DNA of 64,000 bases. Source: Bradyrhizobium sp. CB3481. GTDB lineage: Bacteria > Pseudomonadota > Alphaproteobacteria > Rhizobiales > Xanthobacteraceae. Each line of letters begins with the position of its first letter. Within the stretch, counting starts at the first letter, position 1. The stretch covers positions 124,001 to 188,000 of the forward strand of contig NZ_CP121647.1 of NCBI RefSeq assembly GCF_029714305.1. The letters are read 5' to 3'. The position numbers and the translations under genes were made by a program. Positions 48,202-57,434 of this stretch are shown here, piece by piece. Below the pieces are notes generated by a model. The model was not told the DNA's origin and made no database searches. It was given only the letters and a program-made list of their open reading frames with translations.

Positions 48202-49149
48202 ATGACGCCATTTCGATCCTTCGCTGCGGTTGCCCTGATCGTCGCCGCTCTGTCTTCTGCCGATTCCGCGCTCGCCGCCGACCCGGTCTTCCCGCCGGGC
48301 GCCAGGGTCGGCATGACGCCGCTGGTCGGCCTCAACAAGGCCAGAACGTTCACGGGATTCGAGACCGAGGACCAGGGCGTCAAGGTGCTGGTCACCGACC
48401 TGCCCGCCGACGCCTATGGCGAAGTCGCCAACGCCTTCAAGGCCAATCCGGCCGGCGCCGGCGGCATCAAGCCGGAGAGCCTCGAGACTTCAGCAGGGCT
48501 CGGCTACTATACGATCGAAAACGGCAAGGACGGCGCCACCAATGTGCGCCGCTATTCGATGATCCTGCCCGGTCCCACCTTCTCCGGCTATATCGCCGTG
48601 CAGGTGCCGGAAAACGCCTCGAAAATCTATACCGACGATGCCATCCGGCAGATGTTTGCCACCGCCGCGATCCGCACCGAGGTGCCGGTCGACGAGCAGC
48701 TCGGACTGATGCCGTTCAAGATCAGCGAGCTTTCGAGCTTCAAGAACGTCCGCACGTTGGCGCCGGGCGCGGCTCTCATTCTCTCCGACAGCGACGAGAA
48801 GAAGGGTTTTGAGATCGCCCCCTTCATGATCCTCGGCATGATCGGCTCGACCGCGGCTTCGCCCGACGATCGCGGCCGCTTCGCCCAGCAGATCGCGACC
48901 ACGATCCCCGGCGTGCGCGACGGACGCATCACGATGAACGAGCCGGTCCGCATCGACGGCCAGCCCGGCTTCGAGACCCGGATCGACGCCGTCAGCGGCA
49001 AGGACAATACGCCTGTTACCATCGTGCAATGGGTGCGGTTCGGCGCCCAGACCTCGCTTCGCATCATCGGCTCGTCGCCGCGCGACGAGTGGACCAAGGC
49101 CTTTCCGCGCTTCCGCGCGGTGCGGGACGGAATCCAGCCAAAGACCTGA
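48202..49149 (+). CDS. Secreted protein of unknown function
   Basis: A 315-residue protein with a signal peptide (residues 1-26, TPFRSFAAVALIVAALSSAD, cleavage after SALA) and a mature periplasmic domain of mixed alpha/beta pattern. Distinctive segments are PPGARVGMTPLVGLNKARTF, GFETEDQGVKVLVTDLPADA and the C-terminal LRIIGSSPRDEWTKAFPRFR. No catalytic motif or known fold is recognised. ATG 48202 was chosen because it opens directly on the signal peptide; the upstream in-frame extension to 48013 has no ribosome site. Dosage and partners are unknown. Confidence 0.78.
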   Translation: MTPFRSFAAVALIVAALSSADSALAADPVFPPGARVGMTPLVGLNKARTFTGFETEDQGVKVLVTDLPADAYGEVANAFKANPAGAGGIKPESLETSAGLGYYTIENGKDGATNVRRYSMILPGPTFSGYIAVQVPENASKIYTDDAIRQMFATAAIRTEVPVDEQLGLMPFKISELSSFKNVRTLAPGAALILSDSDEKKGFEIAPFMILGMIGSTAASPDDRGRFAQQIATTIPGVRDGRITMNEPVRIDGQPGFETRIDAVSGKDNTPVTIVQWVRFGAQTSLRIIGSSPRDEWTKAFPRFRAVRDGIQPKT

Positions 49150-49249
49150 TCCCGCCCTTGGCGGCTCGCGCCGCAATTTCGGGCTTTCGTTCGTACACAC
49201 ATGGAACTAGCCTTCCCTGCAGTCGGGTTTGCAACAGGGGAGACGCGCT

Positions 49250-49963
49250 ATGCTTTCTCGCAGGCTGGTTCTGACAGGTTTTGGCGCGACGTCGGTCGCT
49301 GCCCTCTTACCCGGCGCGCTGATGGCCGCGCCGATCAAGCCGGATGACGCTTCCGCGCTGATCGTCATCGACGTGCAAAACTGCTTCCTTCCCGGCGGCA
49401 GCCTCGCGGTCAAGGACGGCGAGCAGGTCGTTCCCGTGGTCAACCGCCTCGCCAAGGGTTTTGCCAATGTGGTGCTGACGCAGGACTGGCACACGCCGGG
49501 CCACGTCTCGTTCGCGACCTCGCATGCCGGCAAGAAGCCGTTCGAAACCGTCGATCTCCCCTATGGCAAGCAGGTGCTATGGCCGGATCATTGCGTGCAG
49601 GGCACCGACAGTGCCTTGCTATCAAAGGATCTCGCGATCCCGCATGCCGGGCTCGTCATCCGCAAGGGTTTCAACAAGAACGTCGATAGCTATTCGGCCT
49701 TCACCGAGGCCGACGGCAAGACCACGACGGGGCTCGCCGCTTACTTGAAGGCGCGCAAGGTGAAGCGGGTGTTCCTCGCCGGCCTCGCCACCGATTACTG
49801 CGTCGCCTGGAGCGCGCTCGACGCCCGCAAGGCCGGCTTCGAAACCTATGTGATCGAGGACGCCTGCCGCGGCATCGACCTGCAGGGCTCGCTCGCCAAA
49901 GCCTGGGCCGACATGACCAAGGCCGGCGTCAAGCGCATCCAGTCGGGTGATATTGCGGTTTGA
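49250..49963 (+). CDS. pncA: Nicotinamidase (pyrazinamidase-like) with N-terminal signal
   Basis: A 237-residue cysteine amidohydrolase that converts nicotinamide to nicotinate. The catalytic Asp lies in ALIVIDVQNCFLPGGSL, the lysine in the KNVDSYSAFTEADGK region (VIRKGFNKN), and the nucleophile Cys in LATDYCVAWSALDAR. The metal-site His residues lie in LTQDWHTPGHVSFA and LWPDHCVQGT. The first 27 residues (LSRRLVLTGFGATSVAALLP, then GALMAAP) form a twin-arginine-like signal, which cytosolic PncA proteins lack, so it is probably exported. ATG 49250 follows GGGGAGA. Confidence 0.9.
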   Translation: MLSRRLVLTGFGATSVAALLPGALMAAPIKPDDASALIVIDVQNCFLPGGSLAVKDGEQVVPVVNRLAKGFANVVLTQDWHTPGHVSFATSHAGKKPFETVDLPYGKQVLWPDHCVQGTDSALLSKDLAIPHAGLVIRKGFNKNVDSYSAFTEADGKTTTGLAAYLKARKVKRVFLAGLATDYCVAWSALDARKAGFETYVIEDACRGIDLQGSLAKAWADMTKAGVKRIQSGDIAV

Positions 49964-49988
49964 GGTGCAGTACGTGCACGGTGGTAAA

Positions 49989-50099
49989 CCCTCATCCTCA
50001 GGAGCCGCATTAGCGGTGTCTCGAAGGATGAAGGCCGGGATGCATCAGCGGGGCCTCATGGTTCGAGACGGCGCTAAAGCGCCTCCTCACCATGAGGGT
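49989..50099. repeat. Palindromic repeat, family D copy 3
   Basis: Left CCCTCATCCTCAGGAGCCGC, then GGTGTCTCGAAGGATGAAGG. Right GGGGCCTCATGGTTCGAGAC, then GCGCCTCCTCACCATGAGGG. It lies between the convergent pncA and grpE genes and can end both transcripts. Confidence 0.85.
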
Positions 50100-50106
50100 C
50101 TACTGT

Positions 50107-50721
50107 CTACGCCGCGCTGTTCGGTTCGTTGTTCGCAGGCGCAGCCTTCGCGCCGCCCTTGGAGACGCCGACCAGTGCCGGGCGCAGCACGCGCTCGCCG
50201 ATCATGAAGCCAGCCTGCACGACCTGAACCACCGTTCCCGACGGGACCGACGGATCGGGCACCTCGTACATTGCCTGCTGGAAGTTGGGATCGAACTTCT
50301 CGCCCGACGGATCGAACTTCTTGACGCCGTTCTTCTCCAGCGTGTTGAGCAGCGAGCGCTCGGTCAGCTCGACGCCTTCAATGAAGGCCTTGATGCCGGG
50401 ATCGGCGGTCTCCCTGGCTTCGGCCGGAATGGCATCCAGCGCGCGCTGCAGATTGTCGGCGATTTCGAGAATGTCGCGCGCGAAACCGGTGATGCCGTAC
50501 ATCTTGGAATCGGCAACCTCGCGCCGCGTGCGCTGGCGCAGATTTTCCATCTCCGCCAGCGTGCGCAGCATCTTGTCCCGCGCCTCGGCAACCTCCTTCG
50601 TCAACGCCTCGACCGATCCTTCCTCGGGATCGTCAGGCATGATGTAGGGTTTCGAGACCACGGGCTCGCCGGTCTCCGCCGGTTTCGCCTCATCGTTACT
50701 CGGCCGGTTGGGATCGGTCAT
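50107..50721 (-). CDS. grpE: Nucleotide exchange factor GrpE
   Basis: A 204-residue dimeric co-chaperone that releases ADP from DnaK. A long N-terminal coiled coil ([20 protein letters not shown]) is followed by the beta-wing domain including [20 protein letters not shown] and [19 protein letters not shown]. The length is standard. It follows hrcA on the same strand after a 205-base gap with no gene, so it may have its own promoter. Confidence 0.96.
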   Translation of the reverse strand: MTDPNRPSNDEAKPAETGEPVVSKPYIMPDDPEEGSVEALTKEVAEARDKMLRTLAEMENLRQRTRREVADSKMYGITGFARDILEIADNLQRALDAIPAEARETADPGIKAFIEGVELTERSLLNTLEKNGVKKFDPSGEKFDPNFQQAMYEVPDPSVPSGTVVQVVQAGFMIGERVLRPALVGVSKGGAKAAPANNEPNSAA

Positions 50722-50926
50722 AAGGCTGCCTTCTCAAGAAACGCATCTGGTTCGATGGGGGGATTTGCTGGCCGGGATATCGTGCTTTAGAGGCCGAAAA
50801 TCAAGCGTTCCATGGCGTTTTTGAGGGAAGCATGTCTTTCGGCGCGATCCGGAGGGGCCCCGCGCTGCCCGGAGCAAGATATATCAGAACCATAAAGCCG
50901 TGGATTGGACCTCAATTCGGCCCGGA

Positions 50927-52015
50927 TCAACCGCCCAGCATCCGGCTGACGATCCGCGCGGCGTAATCCACCGTCGGGATCACCCGCGCATAATTCAGCC
51001 GCGTCGGCCCGATCACGCCGAGAACGCCGACGATGCGGCCCGAGGCGTCGCCATAGGGCGCGATGATGGTGGAGGAGCCGGACAGCGAGAACAGCTTGTT
51101 TTCCGATCCGATGAAAATCCGCACGCCTTCGGCGCGCTCGGCGCGGCCAAGCAGATCGATCACCCCGCGCTTGGTCTCGAGATCGTCGAACAGCGACTTG
51201 ACGCGTTCGAGATCTTCCAGCGCGTGCAGGTCCTCCAGCAGATTGGCGTGCCCGCGCACGATCAACTGGCGCTCCTCGTGTTCGCCGCCGGACCAGCTCG
51301 CGATGCCGGCCGCGATCACCTTCTGCGTCAACTGATCGAGCTCGGCCCGGCTCTGCGCCAGCGCGTTTTCGAGCTCCAGCCGCGCTTCCGCCAGTGTGCG
51401 GCCGCGAATCCGGGCGTTGAGGAAATTGGTCGCTTCGGTCAGCGCCGCGGGCGGAACGCCGGGCGGCAGCGCCAGCACCCGGTTCTCGACCTGGCCGTCT
51501 TCGCCGACCAGCACGACCAGCGCGCGCTCCGGCTCCAGGCGGACGAATTCGATATGCTTGAGCCGCGAATTGGATTTCGCCGTCAGCACCACCGCCGCCG
51601 CGCGCGTCAGGCCGGAGAGCCGCGTCAGGGCTTCGCCGAGCGCCGCCTCGACCGATTGCGCGCGCCCGACCGAGGCCAGCTGGTTCTGGATCGATTCCCG
51701 CTCGGGCTCGGTGAGGTCGCCGACCTGCATCAACGCGTCGACGAAGAAGCGCAGGCCGAGTTCGGTAGGCAGCCGCCCTGCCGAAGTATGCGGCGCGTAG
51801 ATCAGGCCGAGCGTCTCGAGGTCCGACATCACGTTGCGGACCGACGCCGGCGACAGCGGCACCGCGATCAGGCGCGAAATGTTGCGCGAGCCGACAGGTT
51901 CGCCGGTGGCGAGATAGCTCTCGACGATTTGCCGGAAAATGTCGCGCGAGCGCTCGTTGAGCTGGGCGAGCCCCGCATGCGGCGCGATCAGGCCGATCGG
52001 ATCGTGGTGGGCCAC
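50927..52015 (-). CDS. hrcA: Heat-inducible transcription repressor HrcA (GTG start)
   Basis: A 362-residue repressor of CIRCE-controlled chaperone genes (groESL in related bacteria). The N-terminal winged helix contains [20 protein letters not shown] and [40 protein letters not shown] is the most conserved stretch, and the C-terminal GAF-like dimerisation domain includes [20 protein letters not shown]. The GTG at 52015 (V-AHHDPIGL) follows GGGAG; the in-frame extension to 52195 has no ribosome site and overlaps rph. No CIRCE site was seen next to hrcA, grpE or dnaK in this window. Confidence 0.95.
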   Translation of the reverse strand: MAHHDPIGLIAPHAGLAQLNERSRDIFRQIVESYLATGEPVGSRNISRLIAVPLSPASVRNVMSDLETLGLIYAPHTSAGRLPTELGLRFFVDALMQVGDLTEPERESIQNQLASVGRAQSVEAALGEALTRLSGLTRAAAVVLTAKSNSRLKHIEFVRLEPERALVVLVGEDGQVENRVLALPPGVPPAALTEATNFLNARIRGRTLAEARLELENALAQSRAELDQLTQKVIAAGIASWSGGEHEERQLIVRGHANLLEDLHALEDLERVKSLFDDLETKRGVIDLLGRAERAEGVRIFIGSENKLFSLSGSSTIIAPYGDASGRIVGVLGVIGPTRLNYARVIPTVDYAARIVSRMLGG

Positions 52016-52185
52016 TGTTAACTCCCTGATGCCCCCTAATTTGTCGTCCCAGGGCGCCGATGACAAGCGCGCTTTGCCCGCCAAATCGGCGGCCCAAACC
52101 CCTGCCAAAAACCCTTGCCGCTGCCCGCTCCCCCTCCTACAAGCACCGCAAACGGATTTTCGCTCGATTTTCGAAAGGATTCCCC

Positions 52186-52899
52186 ATGCGGCCAAGCCGC
52201 CGTGCGCCGGATCAGTTGCGCCCCGTGTCGCTGGAACGCGGCGTGGTCAAATACGCCGAAGGTTCCTGCATGGTTAAATTCGGCGATACCCACGTGCTGG
52301 TAACCGCCACGCTGGAAGAGCGGCTGCCGCCCTGGCTGAAGGGCCAAGGTCGCGGCTGGGTCACCGCCGAATATGGCATGCTGCCGCGCGCCACGCTGGA
52401 ACGCACCCGCCGCGAGGCCGCCGCCGGCAAGCAAGGCGGCCGCACCGTCGAGATCCAGCGGCTGATCGGCCGCTCCTTGCGCGCGGCCGTCGATCTGGAG
52501 GCGCTCGGCGAGCGCCAGATCACCGTCGATTGCGACGTGATCCAGGCCGATGGCGGCACGCGCACGGCCTCGATCACCGGCGCCTGGGTGGCGCTGGCCG
52601 ACTGCATCGCCTGGATGAAATCGCGCAACATGCTGAAGGCCAACGTGCTGCGTGACAATGTCGCCGCAATCTCCTGCGGCATCTATCAGGGCACACCGGT
52701 GCTCGATCTCGACTATGCCGAGGATTCCGAGGCCGAGACCGACGCCAATTTCGTCATGACCGGCGACGGCCGCATCATCGAGGTGCAGGGCACCGCCGAG
52801 AAGACGCCGTTCTCGCAGGACGAGTTCCTCGCGCTGATGGAACTGGCGCGCAAGGGCGTCGCGCGTTTGGTGGACTTGCAGAAGCTGGCCGTGGCGTAG
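52186..52899 (+). CDS. rph: Ribonuclease PH
   Basis: A 237-residue phosphorolytic 3'-5' exoribonuclease that trims tRNA 3' ends. [20 protein letters not shown] opens the RNase PH domain 1. [20 protein letters not shown] and [19 protein letters not shown] hold the phosphate- and RNA-binding Arg residues. The catalytic Asp lies near [23 protein letters not shown] 52186 follows AAAGGA and the in-frame extension to 52060 is rejected. It is divergent from hrcA and followed 11 bases later by rdgB. Confidence 0.96.
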   Translation: MRPSRRAPDQLRPVSLERGVVKYAEGSCMVKFGDTHVLVTATLEERLPPWLKGQGRGWVTAEYGMLPRATLERTRREAAAGKQGGRTVEIQRLIGRSLRAAVDLEALGERQITVDCDVIQADGGTRTASITGAWVALADCIAWMKSRNMLKANVLRDNVAAISCGIYQGTPVLDLDYAEDSEAETDANFVMTGDGRIIEVQGTAEKTPFSQDEFLALMELARKGVARLVDLQKLAVA

Positions 52900-52910
52900 T
52901 CTGATCGCCC

Positions 52911-53540
52911 ATGCACCGTCGAATCACCGGCCGCCTCGTGATCGCGACCCATAATCCCGGCAAGCTTGCCGAGATGCGGGAACTGCTCGCGCCGCATGGC
53001 GTCGAGGCGGTCTCGGCCGGCGAGTTGGGCCTGGACGAGCCCCATGAAACCGGCAAGACGTTTCGGGCCAATGCCGCGATCAAGGCGATCGCGGCCGCCA
53101 ATGCGGCGCAGTTGCCGGCCTTTGCCGACGATTCCGGCCTCGTGGTCGATGCGCTCGACGGCGCACCGGGGATCTACTCGGCGCGCTGGGCCGGCGAGGG
53201 CAAGGATTTCACGGCCGCGATGACCCGGATCGAGCGCCTGTTGCAGGAGCGCGGCGCGACCACATCAGACAAGCGCAAGGCGCATTTCGTCTCGGCGCTA
53301 TGCGTGGCGTGGCCGGACGGCCATCTCGAAGAGGTCGAGGCGCGCGTCGACGGAACGCTGGCCTGGCCGCCCCGCGGCACCGCCGGTTTCGGCTACGATC
53401 CGATGTTCCTTCCCGACGGACATACGCGTACCTTCGGCGAGATGGCTTCGATCGAAAAGCACGGCCTGCCCCCGCTTGGCCTTGGCCTGTCGCACCGCGC
53501 CCGCGCCTTCGTCAAACTGGCGGAGATCTGCCTTGGCTAG
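52911..53540 (+). CDS. rdgB: RdgB/HAM1-family XTP/dITP pyrophosphatase
   Basis: A 209-residue house-cleaning enzyme that hydrolyses dITP, XTP and ITP to keep non-canonical purines out of DNA. Signatures are [20 protein letters not shown], the [20 protein letters not shown] segment with the metal-binding Asp residues, [20 protein letters not shown] and [13 protein letters not shown]. Typical operon partner of rph and hemW; the stop overlaps the hemW start. Confidence 0.96.
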   Translation: MHRRITGRLVIATHNPGKLAEMRELLAPHGVEAVSAGELGLDEPHETGKTFRANAAIKAIAAANAAQLPAFADDSGLVVDALDGAPGIYSARWAGEGKDFTAAMTRIERLLQERGATTSDKRKAHFVSALCVAWPDGHLEEVEARVDGTLAWPPRGTAGFGYDPMFLPDGHTRTFGEMASIEKHGLPPLGLGLSHRARAFVKLAEICLG

Positions 53541-54705
53541 CACCGAGCGCCATTACGGCAAGCGAGCGGCCTTCGGCGTCTACGTGCACTGGCCGTTCTG
53601 CCTGTCGAAATGCCCGTATTGCGATTTCAACAGCCATGTCCGCCACGCCGCGATCGACGAAGCGAGATTTGCCCGCGCGTTCGAGCGTGAGATCGAAACC
53701 ACGGCTGAGCGCACCGGTGAGCGAACCGTCACCTCGATCTTTCTCGGCGGCGGGACGCCGTCGCTGATGCAGCCGCACACCGTCGGCGCCGTTCTGGATG
53801 CGATCGGAAAACACTGGCGCGTCGCCGACAATGTCGAGGTGACGCTGGAAGCCAATCCGACCAGCGTGGAGGCAACGCGGTTTCGCGGCTATCGCACCGC
53901 CGGCGTCAACCGCGTTTCGCTCGGCGTGCAGGCGCTCGACGACGCGTCTCTCAAGGCCCTTGGACGGCTGCACAGCGCGCGCGAAGCGCTCGACGCCGTC
54001 GCCATCGCGCGCAGCGCGTTCGACCGCTACTCGTTCGACCTGATCTATGCGCGCCCCGACCAGACGCCGCAGATGTGGGCGGATGAACTGAAGCTGGCGA
54101 TTTCAGAAGCCGCCGAGCACCTGTCGCTGTACCAGCTCACCATCGAGGAAGGCACGCCGTTCTTCGGGCTGCACGCCGCCGGCAAACTGAAGACGCCGGA
54201 CGAGGCGCTGGCGCGCGCGCTCTATGATGTGACGCAGGAAGTCTGCAGCGCGCACGGTCTTCCGGCCTACGAGATTTCCAACCACGCCCGCTTAGGGGCC
54301 GAGTGCCAGCACAATCTCGTCTACTGGCGCGGCGACGAATATGCCGGCATCGGCCCCGGCGCGCATGGACGTCTCGACGTTGATGGCGGGCGCTACGCGA
54401 CCGCGACCGAGAAGCGGCCCGAAGCCTGGCTGATGCGGGTGGAGGCCAAGGGCCATGGCGTCGTGTCGGACGAGCGCCTCAACAGCGAAGAACGCGCCGA
54501 CGAATTTTTGCTGATGGGATTGCGCCTCGCCGAGGGCATCGATCCCAAGCGCTATGCCGCCCTGTCAGGCCGCGCGCTCGATCCGGGCCGGATCGCGATC
54601 CTGCGCGACGAAGGCGCGATCACGGTCGAAACCGACGGACGCCTTCGCGTGACCAAGGACGGTTTCCCCGTGCTTGACGCCGTGGTGGCGGATCTCGCGG
54701 CGTAA
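53533..54705 (+). CDS. hemW: HemW-like radical SAM protein (TTG start)
   Basis: A 390-residue radical SAM protein of the HemW/coproporphyrinogen-III-oxidase-like group. The cluster motif is CLSKCPYC (C-x3-C-x2-C) inside [20 protein letters not shown]. Then come [32 protein letters not shown] and the HemW C-terminal domain ([20 protein letters not shown]). HemW functions as a haem chaperone rather than a coproporphyrinogen oxidase. TTG 53533 is preceded by GGAGA and overlaps the rdgB TAG; the in-frame extension to 53476 would lie inside rdgB. No fusions or gaps are seen. Confidence 0.93.
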   Translation: MASTERHYGKRAAFGVYVHWPFCLSKCPYCDFNSHVRHAAIDEARFARAFEREIETTAERTGERTVTSIFLGGGTPSLMQPHTVGAVLDAIGKHWRVADNVEVTLEANPTSVEATRFRGYRTAGVNRVSLGVQALDDASLKALGRLHSAREALDAVAIARSAFDRYSFDLIYARPDQTPQMWADELKLAISEAAEHLSLYQLTIEEGTPFFGLHAAGKLKTPDEALARALYDVTQEVCSAHGLPAYEISNHARLGAECQHNLVYWRGDEYAGIGPGAHGRLDVDGGRYATATEKRPEAWLMRVEAKGHGVVSDERLNSEERADEFLLMGLRLAEGIDPKRYAALSGRALDPGRIAILRDEGAITVETDGRLRVTKDGFPVLDAVVADLAA

Positions 54706-54745
54706 CAGAAAGCGCGATGACGCTTCATCCAAATCTCATCGCGTT

Positions 54746-54915
54746 TTAGCCTGCGGCTCGCTTCGCTTCGACCATCGAGAGAACCGTATGTCTGATGTCG
54801 AGAGTGTCGTCCGATTCATGTCCAAGGGCGCGCAACGCCGCAAGGCAGCTCGCCAAAATACCCGAAGCGAGTCGACCAGGGTGCCGTCGAGACCCAGAAG
54901 AGCCGAGCAAGTCAT
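54746..54915 (-). pseudogene. Remnant of a HAD-superfamily phosphatase gene
   Basis: The minus strand begins at ATG 54915 with TCSALLGLDGTLVDSLRVFW, which aligns with the HAD nucleophile motif of a phosphoglycolate-phosphatase-like enzyme (LLxDLDGTLVDS). The first of the two Asp residues is replaced by Gly. The reading frame then breaks: ALRALGHES, a typical next helix, continues in a neighbouring frame to about 54746, and nothing further of the family is visible. It is therefore a truncated, frameshifted gene start. It fills most of the 296-base gap between hemW and the AI-2E-fusion gene. Confidence 0.45.
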
Positions 54916-55001
54916 GGCGCGAGGATAGCTGCCGAACGCGAACGAGCACAAGCTCGCTTGGCCTAGGCTGGAAGCTACTTGAGAAGCGAATCCCACAAGC
55001 C

Positions 55002-57326
55002 CTACGCCGCGTCATTCGGCCTTGGAGGCAAGGACAAGCTCAAGCCGTTCTCGATGTCCACCACGAGCTCGCTAGCCATCTCCTGCAATCTTTGACGTTC
55101 TTGGTCGGGGAAATTGCGCGGCTGCATGTCGACTAAACAGAGGCATCCTATGACCTCCCCGGATGAGGTCCTAAGAGGCACTCCGGCATAAAAGCGAATC
55201 CCCTTTTCCAGTACGCGTGGATCATCCGCGAAACGCGGGTCCTCAGTGACGTCTTCGGAAACCAGCACATCGTTTGCGGCGATGACGTGTGCGTCCAGCG
55301 AGTTCTCGTGAGCATCGTTGGTTTCCTGCGAGCCGGGATCGTTCAACGATACAAGCGCAATCGGGACCTCGAATGCCTGAGCGATTTTTCTGGAGGCCTG
55401 GTCAAGCTCCTGCCGCTGCATTGCGGTCCAACCGGCTCTGTTCACCGACGCAATCGGCGTCGGCTCCATCCTGCTGACGACTTGGAGAGCCTCGCCGCGG
55501 GCTGCGGCACGGTGCGTCCATTCGGCAATCTGGTCGGTACAGGCTTGAAGCGACGCGAAAACTGCATCGGCCGCCGTCTGCCGCTTCAGCTCTTCGGTCT
55601 GTCCCGTCCCGGCTGCCAAATTCCAGCAACAGACAGCGAACTTCACATGAGGAGCGCGGCGGCGCAACCTGCGAAAGGCATATCGCGCGTACACTTGCGG
55701 CTGAGGGTGAAAATAGGACAGGCAAACTGCATCGATACCCTGAAGATCGAGCTGGCCTAACGCACCCTGGCTGACTGCGATCGGCGGCAGCACTTTGGCG
55801 CTGAGACCACGCTCCTGAAGCACCTGCCCGATCATCTCCGCCGCTGCGTGATCGAGCTCGGTCCGTCCTGCAAGACAAAGGATGGACGGCCGCTCGGCGG
55901 TGAGATTTTCTTCGTCCAGAGCTTTTTCCCGGACATGGTCCTCGACCTCGCGCACCACGAAGACAGCGGTGTCCGCGACGAGCCGACGATAGTTTGTATC
56001 GCTGGTATTGCGCTGCCTGTCGTTCTCAGCAAGGCGAAGCGCGGGAATGGCCACATTATCGTAAAACTCGCGCGAGGAACATGCGTCGACATAGTCCTCT
56101 GCGATCTCCACCGCCTCTTCCACATTGCCCGCCAATAGCCGTTGATAAAGCTGCTCCTCCGGCGCGAGCACCGGATCGCTGCCGAGAAGAATGCCCAGGA
56201 ACTCCAACTGCGGGACATAGCGCCCGATCACAACGACGCAGACGGTGAGCGGCGTCGAGAGGAATAGCCCGACGGGACCCCACAACATCGTCCAGAAAAT
56301 CGCGGCGATAATGATTGCCAGCGATGAAAGACCGGTGCTGGAGCCGTAGAGCCAGGGCTCGATGACGTTGTTGCTGATGAGCTCAGCCACCAGGAACAGG
56401 CCGACGACCCAGAACAGCATGGTCCAGCCTGGATCGACGGCAATCGCCAGGGCAATTGGGAACAGAGCGGCCAGGAAGGGACCGAGATAGGGGATGAAAC
56501 GGAGAACCGCAGCGAGCAGCCCCCACAGAATCGCGTTCGGCACGCCCACGAAGTAGAGCGCTATGCCAATCGGTATTCCGTAGGTCAGATTGACAATGAG
56601 CTGCATCACCAGATACCGACTGACGCGGGTGGCGGCGTCGTTGATGGCCTGCGTGCTCTTTTGAAGATCACCGGCTCCTGCAAGCTTGATGAAGCGGTCG
56701 CGCAGGTCCTCCCGCTCCAGCAGAACGAAGATGACAAAGATGACGACCAGCCCGGCGGTCGCCAGCGGCGCCAGCAAGGGGCCGATGACGGAGCGAATAA
56801 GTTCGAGGGGCCTGGGCTGTGGCGCCTCCAATCGGACAGTGACCGGCTCCTCGGCCCTGGAACTAAGGCGTGGCTGCACTGGTTCGGACTTCTTGTTTCC
56901 GCCCGAGATCTCCTTGCCGAGATCCTCCACCGTTGTGGTCACCTTGCTGACGACGCTGCCGCCCGGGGCCGATGCCTGCAGCGAGTGGATCTTCTCGGTG
57001 ATTGTGGTCTGATATTTCGGGAGATTGTCCGCAAGCTGGACAAGTTGACGCCCGATAACCAAAGCAACGCCTGCAACGACGACGAACGCAAGCGATACAG
57101 CCATCAGCACTGCGGCGATGCGAGGCACCCTCCAACGCCGCAGCCAATTCACCATTGGTGTCAGGATAAAGCTCAGCAGGATGGCAAGGGCAAAAGGAAC
57201 GAAGATTTCGCTGCCAAAATAGAGGCCTCCGATGGCCAGGACGATGCCGCCGGCCGTCAGGATCGGAGACGCTGCAGTTTGAACCGCTGGCAATCGCTGT
57301 GGCGATGCCGGATTCAGATCGGCCAT
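55002..57326 (-). CDS. AI-2E family transporter fused to cobalamin-fold-like and GAF domains
   Basis: A 774-residue three-part protein. Residues 1-375 are an AI-2E/PerM-type membrane domain with seven or eight hydrophobic segments and the signatures LRFIPYLGPFLAALFPIALA (275-295) and LISNNVIEPWLYG (316-328). A charged linker (about 375-475) has helices. Residues 478-600 look like a Rossmann-type cobalamin-binding-like fold (RPSILCLAGRTELDHAAAEM ... VQVLQERGLSA-like), without the DxHxxG motif that binds cobalamin. Residues 630-765 are a GAF domain (IAQAFEVPIALVSLNDPGSQ; RFYAGVPLRTSSGEVIGCLC). ATG 57326 follows GGAAGG. A sensing or gating role for the C-terminal part is inferred. Confidence 0.88.
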   Translation of the reverse strand: MADLNPASPQRLPAVQTAASPILTAGGIVLAIGGLYFGSEIFVPFALAILLSFILTPMVNWLRRWRVPRIAAVLMAVSLAFVVVAGVALVIGRQLVQLADNLPKYQTTITEKIHSLQASAPGGSVVSKVTTTVEDLGKEISGGNKKSEPVQPRLSSRAEEPVTVRLEAPQPRPLELIRSVIGPLLAPLATAGLVVIFVIFVLLEREDLRDRFIKLAGAGDLQKSTQAINDAATRVSRYLVMQLIVNLTYGIPIGIALYFVGVPNAILWGLLAAVLRFIPYLGPFLAALFPIALAIAVDPGWTMLFWVVGLFLVAELISNNVIEPWLYGSSTGLSSLAIIIAAIFWTMLWGPVGLFLSTPLTVCVVVIGRYVPQLEFLGILLGSDPVLAPEEQLYQRLLAGNVEEAVEIAEDYVDACSSREFYDNVAIPALRLAENDRQRNTSDTNYRRLVADTAVFVVREVEDHVREKALDEENLTAERPSILCLAGRTELDHAAAEMIGQVLQERGLSAKVLPPIAVSQGALGQLDLQGIDAVCLSYFHPQPQVYARYAFRRLRRRAPHVKFAVCCWNLAAGTGQTEELKRQTAADAVFASLQACTDQIAEWTHRAAARGEALQVVSRMEPTPIASVNRAGWTAMQRQELDQASRKIAQAFEVPIALVSLNDPGSQETNDAHENSLDAHVIAANDVLVSEDVTEDPRFADDPRVLEKGIRFYAGVPLRTSSGEVIGCLCLVDMQPRNFPDQERQRLQEMASELVVDIENGLSLSLPPRPNDAA

Positions 57327-57434
57327 TGGAGTTGGCCTTCCAGGTTGAACACAAGTTAACCCAGAATTGGCCGATCCGATCCAAGCGAGCGTTTTGGCGT
57401 GCGCGCCGTGGGCCCTGCCGGGAGCTGGCTAAAA

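Noticed and set aside
54674..54928. Plus-strand open frame after hemW
   Set aside because: It overlaps the hemW end and has no similarity or ribosome site; the HAD remnant on the other strand explains the sequence better.
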